This document shows positions 13,201-25,071 of a stretch of DNA of 64,000 bases, in pieces. The stretch is from Trebouxia sp. TZW2008. Lineage: Eukaryota > Chlorophyta > Trebouxiophyceae > Trebouxiales > Trebouxiaceae. The position numbers and the translations under genes were made by a program. Location of the stretch: NCBI GenBank assembly GCA_002118135.1, contig BDIU01000274.1, forward strand, positions 1 through 64,000. The letters are read 5' to 3'. A model generated the notes under the pieces. The model ran no database searches. It saw only the letters and a list, made by a program, of their open reading frames with translations, and was not told where the DNA came from. Numbering within the stretch: the first letter of the stretch is position 1; each line of letters starts with the position of its first letter.

Positions 13201-16200
13201 AGCTGCCCAGCATGCTGGGCTCCAGTAGGCGGCCAGCGGGTCTTAAAGAGTTGCAGCAAACACATTGAGGCAGAAATTGCCCATTTCAAAACAGGCAGCA
13301 GCAGCATCAGCAGCAGCGACGACAGTAACAGCCAGCAAACATGCAAAGGCAGTCACTGTCCACGTGAACACAGGCAGCAGCAGTATTAATGACTGCGGCA
13401 GCAAGGAGGGGTGACTGACGTGAAAAAGGGACAGCCGCCCAGCATGCCAGGCTCCAGCAGGCGGCCAGGGGGTCTCAGGAACATCTCCACATCCGAGCCG
13501 CGGGCAAACTGTGGCAAGCGGGTGTCCAGCTTGGTGGACACCACGACTGTCCTTGACAGGTGAGGATCCGTCTGCATGACACAAATTGTGCACATCAGTA
13601 ACAACAATTGAGAGAATCGTGCTGGGTGTGTCATTATGAGAGAGCAAAGCATAAGTCTGCCAGGTCAGCCAGCAATGGACGCTGCGCATCAGAACAGTGA
13701 AGTTTCATGGCACAGACAAGAACACCTATGCCACAGGCAGAATTGAGCAGCAAAAGCGCTACAAAGCATGCTGCAGCAGCATCCAGCTATCTGTCATAGC
13801 TATTAATGATGCTGGGCATGCTTTCCTGCCTACCAGATTCAGTGTTAACAGAGTAGCTGTGCAAAGCAGAGGGTTCAGGATGCGTAGCTTGCCTTCAGTT
13901 TCAGTTGCACTCAGAGTCAGCTGACCCATCTGACGTCATGCATTGCTGCTGTTGCATTAACCCTGTCAAACCATTGCACATGACAAAGTGCTTGCTGAGG
14001 AGACACACGCTCTGTTGATGCATTGTAGATGAAATTTGTAGCTGCATCAGCAGGACATGCTAGCCCACGCCATGAGTCAAGTTGGGCTTGCATTGTTGCA
14101 TGCGTGCAGCCACCCACAGACATGACTCAGGATGTGAGTAATCACTGGTGCTAAAGCCCTAGGTGGTCAGGCACCATGTTCACAACTGCCTTACTAATGG
14201 GGATGCATTGGACGCAACTTTGGGAGCTGCAAAGCATGCAGCAGAACTGTGTAGCACATGGCATTTGAGCCATACCAACACCTTGCAGCAGGCTGCGCCA
14301 CTTCATGGCACACATCTGCATGACGCAGCTGTTGCAAGCTTGCAGGACACTGTTCATGTACACTGCCGTCTGTCAAGACCTTGCATGAAAAGCATTGCAT
14401 TTTCAGGGTCGGCAACTGACCTGCATGAACAGTCTGCCACTGCATGACATGCGTCTCCATGACACAGCCACTTCAAACATGACAAGATTGTGGTCATCTG
14501 TCAAGACCTTGCATGACTGCATGCATCTTTAGTGTCAGCAGCTGACCTGCATGACCAGTCTTCAGCAGGCTCAGCCGCTGCATGGCCAGCATATGCACCA
14601 CTCTGCTGTCACAATTTTGCAAGACACATTGCGTTCACAACGCCATCTTGAATGTCATGTGCCTTGAATATGTGGTGAGCAGCTGACCTGCATGACCAGT
14701 CTGCGGGTGGTGGCATTGCTCCAGTCATTGGTGTCCTCCAGGCACAGGATGATGTACTCACGCTGCTCCATCTTCATGCGCACCATGCCCTCCACCTGCT
14801 TAGCGCTGTTCTGCATGATGCTGTTGCGCCGCCCTGGGGCCGCTGAGATCAGCCCTGCACCCATGCCGCATATCATTTGCCATTCATGCTATGAATGGAG
14901 CTTGTGCTGAGAAGACATAGCAGTCAGGGTTCATGCTGTTCTGGGGTAGCAAGGATCCACCCTGCGGTTGTGCAGTATGCCATGTGTCCATTGATTTTGT
15001 GACAGACACAGCAGAATGCTGCTCTGCAGTTGTGCTGCCAGGGGACTGAAGGCTCAAGCCTTCATGTCTCCCACAGCGTGTCAGATATGCTTTGCACCAC
15101 CGCCAGGCGTGTAATCCAGCAAGAGGACCTTCCTATCTAGGCATAGTCTACGCTAGCGCACCTTGTGCAAAGCAACAGCAAGATCATGTAAGAAGATGCA
15201 CTGACAGCTGCATAGCAATCAACAGCTGAAGCCGCGCCTGCAGCTGATTTCTGGTCACTTCTGCTGAGTTGCACAATCCTTGCTGTCTGATGAGGCAACA
15301 GAGTGTATCCGACACAAACTTTCCCCCAGCTGTGCCTCAGCTGAGCCTGCTATCGAGGCTCTGCACCAATAGTATTGCTGCTGCTCATTAAAGACGTCCA
15401 TGAACAAAGACAGACTTTGCATTTCAGCTGTGCATGAATGCCTCAAAACCAGCTACTGCATCAGTGCATCAAGCATGATACCGTGATGAACAACTTTGTC
15501 CAGCTCACTTCCATAAGCTCTTGATGCAGGGTGAACGCTACACAGCCTGCACTGTACTTATCACAGCCCCAGGCATAGGGTGCAAAGCCTACAGATATAC
15601 CCTATGATGTCAGGTGCAAAGATTTCTGTTACTATCAACCCTGGAGCGGAAGCCAACCTAAGCTCTCTGAGAAATCTGAGTCTCGTACGTGATTGTGTGA
15701 GGCGCTTGCTGTGGCAAATAAAGGGCCTGTTGCTGCTGTACAAAATTGAATTGCACCTTTGTAGCTCCAGCTCTGCTGAGGAAGTGATCTTGCAGCTGAG
15801 AATTGTCTACTTTGCGTTTTGACTGCACCTGTTGGCCGCTAACTGCTTAAGCGTGGCGGTTGTTGATGCACTGACAGATCATGATAGCTGAAGCTGTTTC
15901 ACACACATGACATGATAGATGATTGCACGGCCTACCTGGAGTGTCAATGATTGTCAGATTGGGACAAAACTTGTACTCAATCTTGACAACAATCTCCTTG
16001 GCCCAGAACTGCTGCTCCCGCTCCAGCCTGGCATTCTCATTCTCAATGTAGTCCTGCATTCGTACCTTGACTCTGCTTAGACTTCTGTAGGACGTTCTTT
16101 TGAATCTTGTGTTCAACATCAGATGCGTCCACAAAGCTGTCGTTTGCACTCAGCGCTGAGCATGCCAGTATGTAAACAGCAGTACATGGCAGAATATGGA

Positions 16201-16861
16201 TGTGCGCGTCTGTCAAAACAACTGTCAGACAAGCGACATATGATGACCAAGCCAAATTGCACCTGCTGACCTGCAGCTCCTCTAGTGTGACTTCTTGTTC
16301 ACCATAGTCCTCAGTGATCAGGAAGCAGTTTGGCTGCACACAAGCTGCATTGTACTTCATGTGCAGGGTGATGGGTCGCCGTGTCTTTGTACCGCCTCCC
16401 ACGTGGTTGAACTGAAACCCCATGAGAGCCTCCACCAAAGCTGTATCAACCATACGTCGCTAAGCATCAGCCATGGCTGACAAAGGCTTGCCGAAATTCA
16501 TCTCATGAAGCGCAGATGGACAGAGGCCAAACTCACCTGACTTGCCGTCTGTCTGGTGTCCCACAACAAGAATTGCTGGAGCATCAAAAGGTTTCTCAAA
16601 GTCCTGAGCTAAGGAGTGAAGATCATTGTAGGCCTCGTACAGGCGCTCATTCCCTGCTCTGAACATCCCTTGAGTTGCTGTGCTCCTGTCAGGCGAGGTG
16701 TCTGACTGCACGATCGTAGGCATGTTCTGTCTCTTGTTAGCAGTACGCCGGACTGAAGGGGGCGTGCGGTGTTCTTCAAGCTCTACATGGTAACTCTCGT
16801 GTGAAGCCCTGGGATATCGGCCATTTGTACTAGCTTGCATCTGAAGCCATCTCTCGGCCAT
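7292..16861 (-). CDS. DRP5B: Dynamin-related plastid-division GTPase DRP5B/ARC5
   Basis: Exons 16861-16537, 16440-16271, 16065-15936, 14854-14688, 13571-13420, 12747-12544, 11984-11874, 11474-11347, 10848-10577, 10034-9780, 9240-9051, 8675-8585, 8253-8142, 7813-7679, 7393-7292 give 847 aa; all 14 joins keep frame. An in-frame TAG lies upstream of the ATG. GTPase motifs: G1 GHQTDGKS, G3 DTPG, G4 TKLD. Family signatures follow in order: GFQFNHVGGGTKTRRPIT, LCLEDTNDW, FFTSVPSGRVG, GTVAAPPERYGE, RLFGGAQYHRAMAEFR, TTRYVTWSLH, LENTLWNR, VELKFNC. This is the plant ARC5/DRP5B type, which forms the outer plastid-division ring. It lacks any transmembrane helix, as expected. The C-terminus carries a coiled-coil-like segment (exons 13-14) and a short charged tail. 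Several introns hold decayed copies of neighbouring exon edges. Confidence 0.95.
9698..9762. repeat. GAT/ATG-rich microsatellite
   Basis: Degenerate trinucleotide tract (ATGATG, GATAGTGATAATGATG...) in DRP5B intron 10, next to the donor of exon 10. Confidence 0.7.
10130..10335 (-). repeat. Decayed copies of DRP5B exon 10 start in intron 9
   Basis: 10251-10335 matches the start of exon 10 plus its acceptor (9957-10040) at roughly 80-85 percent by eye. On the minus strand it keeps a CAG acceptor and an open frame beginning LEFRFAHILQQMLP, against LGYRFAHILRRMLP in the real exon. A more decayed third copy lies at about 10130-10190 (GCATCTGCTGTATGG then TTCCAGCTGCA). These look like tandem partial duplications of an intron-exon boundary. 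Confidence 0.75.
11757..11858 (-). other. Possible cassette exon in DRP5B intron 7
   Basis: Just 15 nt after the exon 7 donor (GTAAGTCACATGCAG) a 34-codon open segment starts. It encodes about NLNAMLDTYPVNRGSKP then VVMEHTTGKC and ends at AA|GTATGT. Its phase is 2 at both ends, the same as the exon 7 to exon 8 join. A 15-nt intron is implausible, but an inner acceptor (GAACAG|GGGAAGC) would give a 57-nt intron and a 60-nt exon in the same phase. Joining exon 7 straight to exon 8 reproduces the known family sequence (KLKEKGR), so this would be an optional insert. Confidence 0.35.
12902..12942 (-). repeat. Copy of DRP5B exon 6 start with lost acceptor
   Basis: This nearly identical copy of 12718-12758 (the start of exon 6 with its acceptor) sits about 184 bp upstream on the coding strand. 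It differs at two or three positions. One change turns the acceptor CAG into CAC, so the copy cannot be spliced the same way. Confidence 0.85.
13171..13245 (-). repeat. Copy of DRP5B exon 5 end in intron 5
   Basis: It matches 13402-13476, the end of exon 5 and its donor, at about 80-85 percent by eye. The GTCAGT donor is retained. The copy lies about 231 bp downstream of the real exon end on the coding strand. Confidence 0.85.
14369..14705 (-). repeat. Three-copy repeat spanning DRP5B exon 4 end and intron 4
   Basis: The block containing CTGACCTGCATGACCAGTCT, which is the exon 4 donor region in reverse, occurs at about 14412-14440, 14539-14565 and 14681-14705 (the real one). Two copies share further intron sequence (CTGTCAAGACCTTGCATGA). 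The spacing is about 125-145 bp. Confidence 0.75.
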
Positions 16862-17195
16862 AACAAAGCTGCAAGGCTATGATCAGGCTGGGTTGCAGCC
16901 TCAGCAACAGCAAGGAGCAGCTTCTGACGCTGGCATGCAGCCTTGCCTGCAGCGACGGGGCCAAGCTGCAGCAAGCGCAAACTGCAGGGCGCTTGTGCGT
17001 GCGGGGACGCTCAATGGGACCAGGCTGTCAGTCCTGCGTGCTGCAAAGGTTTCGCGAATTTGAATGCAGTGATGTTTAGTAAGGCTATAGTGACAACCAC
17101 CAACAATTGCAGCAATGCATGGTAGGCTAGGCAATGTCAATTGAAGCTGAAATTGTCCGTCAACATTCTACAGAAAGTCATGCAAAGCTTTAGGG
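16862..17195. promoter_or_regulatory. DRP5B 5' flank
   Basis: A 334-bp gap between the FAM221-like stop and the DRP5B start. It holds the DRP5B promoter and 5' UTR by position only. No TATA box or other motif can be assigned with confidence. Confidence 0.35.
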
Positions 17196-18566
17196 CTAGG
17201 CAACATTGCCACGATTGATGAGTTCCCATTGGTTGACCTCAGTGCCTGCTTCAGGATTGACAATTTCTGACAGGACGGTGTCATCAGATAACTGAGCTTT
17301 TGCAAGCATAGCCTCTACAGTTGGCACTTCCTTCTGAGTGAGCACCTGCAACAGACATCACACAAGCTGTGACTCCTGGGTTGTGCCGCAGACTCAACTT
17401 GCAGAGCACAGCATGTTCGCCGTTGACACACATTCCAAGACCTAGATTCAGATACAGGTCACGTTTTGAGTACTGTGCATGTTGATAGTGTCAGCGTGTG
17501 GTGAGTCACAGCGTACGGTCACAAGTTCAGGTCACAGCATGACAGAATGGTTGTTGAAAACGCTTGCAGGCTGCCCCACTCTGGTGCGAAGCACTTTGCA
17601 AGTCACAGAGCGCATTGACCCAATGCTTGCAAGCTAGTACAGCAATGATACACCATACTGTTCCTCCCGACACCGTAAACTGTCAGCAAATGCTCATGCC
17701 AATAGAGATAGTGTGCCAGCATCAAGGCAGAGTTGTATGTGGCATCAGCTGTACCTGCTTGTGATGGCTCCAGGAATGATCACAGTTGCAGACCCAGGGG
17801 CTATGGAACATGTCACATTGACAGCCAGACTTGATGCAAGCATGGGTCACTGGGTCGTGGTCTGTGTGACGGTGCTTACAGCGGCAGCGCAGGATCCAGC
17901 TCCCTTCTGCAGGGACGAAGAAGAACGACTTGCACGTACACTTGGCATGATTGCACCTGCATGTTGATTACTTGTCAGGATCAGCACATCACTGGCAAAT
18001 CAGCACTTAGTATCTTGCCTCTTTGCATGTGACAATCTCACATCAAGATCAACCAGCAGACTTTTGCATTTGAAGCTGGCAAAGCAGCCCTCACATTAGC
18101 TTACACATTCAACAAGTGCATGGGGTTAGCTGCTTTTGATAAGCTCTGCACAATGTCAAAGTCCAACTCTGGCTCATATACAATATTTGCTTTTGCCCAA
18201 ATGAAAATGCTCTACCTGCAAGCCCCTGTCACAGCTGGCTTGTCGTGCTCTTTCAAGCGGTGCCCACACAGGCACCTTGACTCTGATCTAATTGGGATGC
18301 ACTCGCGCTGACAGCTTGAACACACCCATGACAGCAGCTCTACAAGCCTGTGCCCTGGCTTATGCTGGCCTCCTGTCAACAGCAACAATGACATCTTCCC
18401 GGCCTGTTGCGGAAACTCGGATGAGTGAAGGGTGTTTGCGGGCTTCACCTGGCTGACTCTGCGTGCTCGGAGCTTGTGATCTCGAGGGCGAAGACGATGA
18501 GGCTGCCAACCTGCTCAACGCCCTTGAAGTTCTGGAGTTCTCGTTGCTGCTCAGACTACGCTGCAT
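17196..18566 (-). CDS. FAM221-like Cys/His-rich protein
   Basis: Exons 18566-18449, 18372-18216, 17956-17755, 17345-17196 give 208 aa; phases agree. After a Ser-rich N-terminus (about residues 1-40) comes CSSCQRECIPIRSESRCLCG-HR-KEHD. A second Cys/His cluster follows: CTCKSFFFVPAEGSWILRC, HRHTDHD, GCQCDMF, PWVCNCDHSW. This arrangement of CxxC, CxCxHR and HxxHD pairs is that of the FAM221A/B family of animals and algae, whose biochemical role is unknown; zinc binding is an inference from the Cys/His pattern. Length is close to the family. It starts 301 bp from the RING gene on the opposite strand. Confidence 0.85.
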
Positions 18567-18867
18567 GATTTACCATGACCATGAACAGTTCCCTGGGCAA
18601 AGTTCTCAGTCACGGAAGTTATATAGAGGCGACGCGCAGCAAGCACAGCTGATCTAGATCAACTTGCGTCTGAATCTCCACGACGTGCAGGCGGCACAGA
18701 AAGGTCCGCGCCTGTGCAGGTCCACTGTGTTATGGCGAATGCCTGTCACGGTTTTGCGAGCTCAGTCGTGCTGATCACTCCATTTGCGCAAGTTGCGCTT
18801 CGTTGTCATGACTAATTTGCTTGCACAGTCTTCAGCAAGTTGGATTGTGCGGCTTCAGGCACTGGGC
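18567..18867. promoter_or_regulatory. Shared head-to-head promoter region (FAM221-like / RING)
   Basis: This 301-bp gap separates two divergent start codons. The 3' part is richer in CpG than the surroundings (GACGCGC, CCGCGCC). No specific binding site can be named. Confidence 0.5.
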
Positions 18868-21389
18868 ATGGACGAACACTCAGAAGCCGGCGTAGATACA
18901 TGTGCCATCTGTTTGAGTCAGGTTGAGAACGATGAAGCCTTTCTTGACCATTGCTATCACCGTTTCCACCAACAGGTGAGGTCGCCATCTTGCGCATGTA
19001 TTGTGTTGGGCATTTCATCCTGTATAATGGCTCCTAGCAATGTTGCAGTGTGTGACTTCGTGGACGGCCTCACAGAAACGCCACCCGTCTGCCTCTGGAG
19101 TACTGCAGTGTCCTCTGTGCAAGTCCCCATACAGCTCAGTGTTGCACAGCTTCAGTGACCACACATTCAGGTATGCGTGTCAGGCTCATTGCATGTCAGG
19201 TGCACTGCATGAGCTCACACAACAGCTACAAACGTGGATATGATGGCATGGTAAAAGGTCTGAGCCCGGAGTGGCAATTTGAGTTAGCAGGTGCAGGTTG
19301 CTGTGTATGCCTGTCTTTGCCAAGAGCCCTGTGCAAACCCCCAAATCTGCTCCAAGCCTATGAGCAGCATCTGGCGCAAGTGCACAGTCATGTCAAGGTT
19401 GTTTTGCCTGTCTCTTGGAACACAAGCACCCACAAGCTCAGGGTGATTGTTTTCTGACGGGCCACAAAAAGGCTGCCTAGCACAGACAACCGTGGCATGC
19501 GCATACTACTCCCTGCAATCAGGTCCACATCCAAAGGCTTATGAAGAACTACAGATACTGCTGATCCACAACACCCTTGAACATACTCTACTCATACCAA
19601 AGACTCACTCTGCTCATAACGTAAGAGTTATGTCATGCCTTTGGCCTGCAGGCAAGAATGGGTTGTTGCTGGCAGCCATCCACACAGGCTCAGTTTTGTC
19701 CTGACGTCAGAACAGAGACGCAGGCGAGCCACATACTTCAACCCATCAGCAACTGCAGCTGCTCAATCCACCAGGCGACGCCGCTCAGCAGCTGTGGTGC
19801 CAGCCAGTGAAACAACAGATTGGGTCACTAGGGAGCTTCAGGCAATTTTGCTAGAGCAGGATGTCCACCTTGTGTGCCAAGTGGCTTTGGGCACTGTTGC
19901 TAGCTTGGCAAAGAGTCTGCTGAGCACAGGTACAAGGTATCTGCACCCACACTGATAGCCTTCTTGATGCACTGCCTCAGACCTCTAGCACCTGGGCCAG
20001 AATGTGCAGTTCAATCTTCTAGACGCACTGCCGCACACCTCTACCACCTGGGCCAGAGTGTGCAGTACAGCCTTAATGATATTGGTAATGTGCCCTGCAT
20101 GTCTTCATCTATGCTGCTGATAAGAGCTGCCTGTGCTGATTATGCAGAGGCTCATCAGCTGTGCGGACTAACAGCCCAGACCTTGCTGCACTGGATGCCT
20201 CTCAGAGACAGGTATGTTCGCCCAGCTTGAGTGTTGTCCGCCCCTGTGGCTTGTTCCATACTAAAAACAAAACATGTATTGGTACCAGATATTTTCTTGC
20301 TGACTCAGCTTTTGTTGAAACAACAGCAGGCATGGGCGCTGCTTTCATTCTCATGCAGGCCCCATGTGTTGCTGTTCTGATGAGTCATGTAAGAAGTCTG
20401 TCTGTCCATCATCTGAAGCTTTTCTGTCATTGCAGTGCTGGGTGGCGGGAATGGCAGCAGCAGTGTCGCCCTTCCTTGCAGATCATGCAGACTTGTTTGC
20501 TCAGGAGCTGCTGAGCTTTCTTGCTGCAAGGCTAAGCATCAAACAATATGACCGCCTGGTTTCTGGTGAAGCTGCTGAACCGGTCCACACAGCAGTTGCA
20601 CCTCAACCAGGTCAGTCAGGGTGTGCACTCAATTTCTGTAATGTGCAGCAAAATGTTCATCCAGATGTTACTACTGACCAACGTTGTCTGTGTTAGTCAG
20701 ACTTTTCTCAAGCTCATTTTCTTTCTGTCAATGCAGATGCTGCTGTGACGGGGACTGATTACAGTCAAGAAGCTGATTTGGCTGATGATAACGGATCACC
20801 AGGAAGCTTAGATAGCTCTGAAGTCTCCAGCCACCACAGTCAAGGTGCGCTTTTCACAACGGCTACTGCTGATGTTCCAGATCAATCATTCAGTGGTCTC
20901 TTGGGTCACAACTTCTTCTGTTGGTCAGAATTGTGCTTGGTCTTGCCCTTCATATTTGTTGCCTGTCAATGTCTTTGTGGCAAAGCGCGTGCACTATGTT
21001 TGCTGTGTGTCAAGAGCATTGCAATGCAAATGTGCTCCTATGTTGCAGACAGAGCCAGTGATACAGACAGCGAAGGCTATTTCTCTTTGTTGCTAGCTGA
21101 ACAGCAGGCACGTCTGGCTCAGGCAAAAGCAGCAGCAGGACTGCTAGATCCTGCCAACACGAGCAGCATGTCAAACTTACAAACAGGCAAAATATCTGAC
21201 TCAGATTCAGCTGCTCTACAGCTTCAAGCCACACCTCAGGCTGAAGACAACAGTTCAGGCCAGAGAGGTGGTTCAATCCAACACTGCGTGTCAGAACATC
21301 TCAGCACAACCAATTCAGCTCGCAAGACACTCAAGGGCATTCACAAACATCACAGACACAGATCAAAGCACAAATCCCAGCGTCATTGA
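18868..21389 (+). CDS. RING-finger E3 ubiquitin ligase, Topors-like layout
   Basis: Exons 18868-18975, 19049-19170, 19652-19929, 20159-20211, 20436-20610, 20737-20844, 21049-21389 give 394 aa. The RING is split over exons 1-2: CAICLSQVE, CYHRFH, CVTSW, CPLC, that is C-x2-C ... C-x-H-x2-H ... C-x2-C. A basic RRRRATYF segment and a DWVTRELQAILLEQDVHL helical region follow, as in Topors-type and related plant ligases. A Ser/Asp-rich middle and a His/Lys-rich end (HKHHRHRSKHKSQRH) suggest nuclear location. Exon 4 is the weakest call; its acceptor was chosen because it keeps frame. An in-frame ATG at 18808 would add 20 residues. Confidence 0.8.
19969..20078 (+). repeat. Tandem duplication of about 54 bp in RING gene intron 3
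   Basis: Two adjacent copies share GCACTGCC, ACCTCTA-CACCTGGGCCAG and GTGCAGT. They differ at several positions. Each contains an AG that could act as a splice acceptor. Confidence 0.75.
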
Positions 21390-21562
21390 CATCTTTTTGG
21401 GCTGTCTTGACAGGGTAGCGTAGAAAAGCTGACTGGACCTGAAGTGTCGAACTCAGAACTAGTTGTCAAGCATGCAAGCGTTAAGCATGCAATCCAATTG
21501 TCAGATGCAGGTTGCTACTTGTAGTGCATGTCTACTGTATATGGAAAACTTTGCCTTCAGCT

Positions 21563-23811
21563 TCAGTAATATATCCCATTGTGATGCATGTGTGCTGTCA
21601 TGTTCATGTTTGTAAGCATTGCCTCTCCTCGCTTGTTGACCCTGCAGCAGATGAGAGGATCAGTTGCTGGACCGCAAACTGACAGCTGGCAAGGTCTGTA
21701 TGATTGGAGTGAGCTCACTTGCACGCAAATGAGCAACACTCCAGAAGTTGAGCGCAAATTGCGGATGCCTGTCTCACCTGAATATGGAGATGCCACCATT
21801 GTGTATATCCACTGCTCTGAATGATGTTGGAGGTAGTGCTAGCGCTGTACATAGGAATGCACGCATCATGGACTTGTGAGTGACCACGAGATGATTGCTC
21901 CCAGGAGCTTCCAAAATTTCTGCGAGCAAACGCAGCCTTTGCCTAGACACATCATCTAGAAAGAAGTTGTGCTAGCATACAGATCAAGTGGCATTTACAG
22001 GAAAGCTAGCTGCTTTCGAGACACAACATGCCAACCTTGAATGCATTTTGGAAAAAGTCAGCAGAGCCTGGTGACTTTGACTTTGACAGTGGCTATGACT
22101 ATGTGCACCAGATGCGGGTGCTCTATTTAACCGTGGTAGATTCTCAATTTCATGAATAAAGTTGAGAATGCTCAGCCACATTGGTGTCGAACAATGATGG
22201 CACAACGAACCAGACAATCAAACATTTGCAGAAGATGCTGTTATGTGCAGCAAACACTTGCAAAGCACCTTTCCAAGCCTCAGCAGCCCGCTCAAACACC
22301 TCCAGTATAGGATATCTGCCATCAAAATTGAACTCAGAAGGCCTTTCCCTCCAAGTGGTGAAGTCCTTCTTGTGATTGGTGGCAGCGTCGCCTGCAGCGA
22401 ACACGAAGTATTAGCAGCATGTAAGCCACCAAGAAGTCATTGCATCGTGATTGATAGAGTTTCTATAAACAAGGAGAAGGGGTGTTTTCCAAGCAGCACA
22501 CGCAAAACAAACCAGGAGCAAAGCCAAGCTACGGCTCAGAACACTCATTTTTCAAGAAGTGTACATATGCTTGAAGATGTATACTGACCTTGCTTCATGC
22601 CTTCCAAGAAGCCCAAATGTGCCTCCCTTAGAGAATCCAAAAATGTGCAAGGGCCATCCCGTCCTTGCCCTTGCCATATGATCTCGCTTGTGGATTTTGC
22701 TCGCCTGATGGGGCTGCTGAAACAACTGCAATCATGGCAGACAGATGCATATTGTGCATGCATGACTTCATCAAATGCATTGCCTGCCAAGTGAGATGCC
22801 CATAATTATTTTGGGCTGATGGTGATGGTGGCAAGGCTGCAGCAGATACAGTATGCTCTGCATGCGTAAACTCAAGACTGCAGAGTTTGATTCGCTAAAA
22901 AGTGCAGGTGCACTGTGAGACTCAGAAGCCAGCTGGGTGCTAAAGTATCTGTGGCGCCACTCACAGTTAAGCTGATGCATATATCGCAGGTGCATTTTGT
23001 GCAAGGCAAAGGCAGGCAAGCCACATTGTTTGTGTAGTTGTTAGCAAGCATGGTTGCTGCTTTCTCAGGCAGAGCTTGGCTGTACCTGTCAAGGTGCATA
23101 TGTGACAAAGCATCCCGACATCGCACTGCTTGCGCCTCACCATGCAGTGTCAACTCTGAGCCTTCAGAGCTGCCCTGTGCAGACAGCAGCCAAGTTGAGC
23201 AAGTGATTGGGGTTGGTATCAACACAAAAGCACAAAAACCCTTGCTGGCATGTCCTGCTTGTTGTTCAATGGGCTTCACCTGTATCCTCTGCTCTTCATT
23301 CCAGGTGGTCATGCCATGGCGGAGAATGACTATTGTCTTTTCAGCTGGAATCGGGTGTCCGCACAGACTTGCTGTGGCACCAGCTGTAGTGATGTCCATG
23401 CTTCCAGTGTTGAAGGGACTGCGTGGCGCTGCCTTCTGAGGCCCCTCCTCGTCTCTTGTCATTTGAGGACGGTTGCCATTCTGCGACTGCCTAGCTGTAT
23501 CAGTCTTGGTGTCTGTCGACTGACAAGTGCAGCTGTGAAGACCTACACATACGTTGCAAGGCTTCAATGCGAGGGCTGCAAAGCAACGCACGCACGAGTA
23601 AAATCGGATGCTTGCTGTCTTTCGTACCAGCGGCTCGGGAGCGACGCCATCGACCAGGCTTAAGCTTGTGGAGCTGCACGCAAAGCTGATCAGTCAACTG
23701 CAAGCACATATGACCCGCGGTGAAAGCCCAAAATGACACCTGACATACCTGAGACGGGCGCTCACTCCTGACCATACGCGATCCTGCCGCGTGCAGGTTC
23801 AAGGAGTGCAT
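21563..23811 (-). CDS. Histidine phosphatase, 2-carboxyarabinitol-1-phosphatase-like
   Basis: Exons 23811-23749, 23519-23280, 23174-23086, 22725-22589, 22391-22269, 21919-21778, 21641-21563 give 290 aa with matching phases. Motifs: ILRHGMTTWNEE (phospho-accepting His), FSSPIRRAKSTSEIIW, REAHLGFLEG (acid), FNFDGRYPILEVFERA, LVVTHKSMMRAFL (second catalytic His) and a VNKRGEAML tail. This is the phosphoglycerate-mutase-like branch that includes plant CA1P phosphatases, which remove a Rubisco inhibitor in the stroma; other sugar phosphates are possible substrates. The short first exon, rich in Arg and Ser, may be a targeting sequence. It lies convergent to the RING gene, 173 bp from its stop. Confidence 0.85.
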
Positions 23812-25071
23812 AACGACGCTCCTTGTCGAGCTGAGCGGCTTTTACCAGTGATCAAGCGTTGCAGTGGCACTGTGTCACAGCAGCTGCTTCGCCTCGTCCT
23901 GAAGCTATGCTGTGTTGACCGGTCTCATGCGCGATCCTCAAGATGCCCGCTGTCATCGCGCTCGTGAATTGATTGCGAGCATCGAGATGCTAGACGACAA
24001 TAGAAGAAGATGTTTACCTGCTTGTGATGCTGGAATACAATGCTTGCAAAAGCCTTAAAGGCTTATAAGAAAGAAAACATGTTGGGGTGCCCCACGAGGG
24101 GGCTTTATAGAGTGGGGCGCCCAGAAAACTCTCCGCGTCTGTCTAAGCCCGGGACTTTGACAATATTTCACGGCATGGCATCAAACAGAGTGTGAACTCT
24201 CTCACAGGGCTCATTTTACAGCATGTTACTCAAGGATGTTGATACAACTTGATACAGACATCTTCAGCTGAAGGTCAGAGCAAGTCGTGACAATTCTAAG
24301 AATAAACGCATTTACAGCACTTCAGCAAGGCTTTAAAATTTGTCTCGACAAACATAGCATGCAAAGTTTATGTGCTCAAGTCAGAAAGCATACCTAGGTA
24401 TACTTCTGCTGCCCTCAAACACAGTGATTGTAGGCATGGCCAGAACTTCACAAAGCTTACTTTACTTGTTACCTGGTTGCTATTTTTCAGGAAGTCAATT
24501 TCGAGCTCGGGATCAGTTGTTGCTTGATGCTCGGCACTCGTGGTCGGCAAGCTACAGCGCAGCTGCAGCTCAGCCTACAGTATAAGACAGATGCAGCAGC
24601 GTCAGCAGCAGCAACTGTAAACTCTATACTCTGTGCGGTATTGTGCGACATATGCATCAGCTCAGGTGTGAGTGGTGTCACAGCTACTCTCATGCCCAAG
24701 TGACCTCTGAGTCTCAAAGCTGACTTTACTAAATGATTTGATGACAGGGCCTGAAAGGCTAGAGAAGTTGAATTCGCAATTTGGGCAAGTCCACGACCTG
24801 ACATTGCATGAAAGCATATTGTATATATATATATCCAGCAATCACAGTAGTTCAAAAATGCTTCAACATAACAATGGTGTGATGATCCAAAACTGAACAA
24901 CTGAAAGAGCGTATTATACTGCAGGGAAGCGAGACCAGGACCCTGTCAACAAAGCAGTGATGCTGGTGCCTCACTGTCATAGGTTGCTCAATTTCTCATC
25001 GAGTTGTGCCTTTACGCTGCTTGCTTCTGTTGCTGCTGCTGCCGCTGCTGCTGCTGCTGCTGCTGTGACTG
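23812..25071. other. Noncoding stretch with inverted repeat
   Basis: 1.26 kb between the phosphatase start and the first F-box gene's stop. Open frames are short and I see no convincing exon. At 24085-24122 GGGTGCCCCAC faces GTGGGGCGCCC across about 16 bp, an imperfect inverted repeat. An ATATATAT tract lies near 24821. Confidence 0.45.
25028..25069 (+). repeat. CTG/GCT trinucleotide tract
   Basis: A run of GCTGCTGCT units interrupted once by GCCGCT, just downstream of the stop of the first F-box/PP2-like gene and so probably in its 3' UTR. Confidence 0.8.

Noticed and set aside
23500..23811. A continuous 103-codon minus-strand frame at the phosphatase start
   Set aside because: Only its first 21 codons are needed; splicing at CAG|GTATGT to the exon at 23519 keeps frame with the phosphatase, whereas the unspliced frame ends in a stop without any domain.
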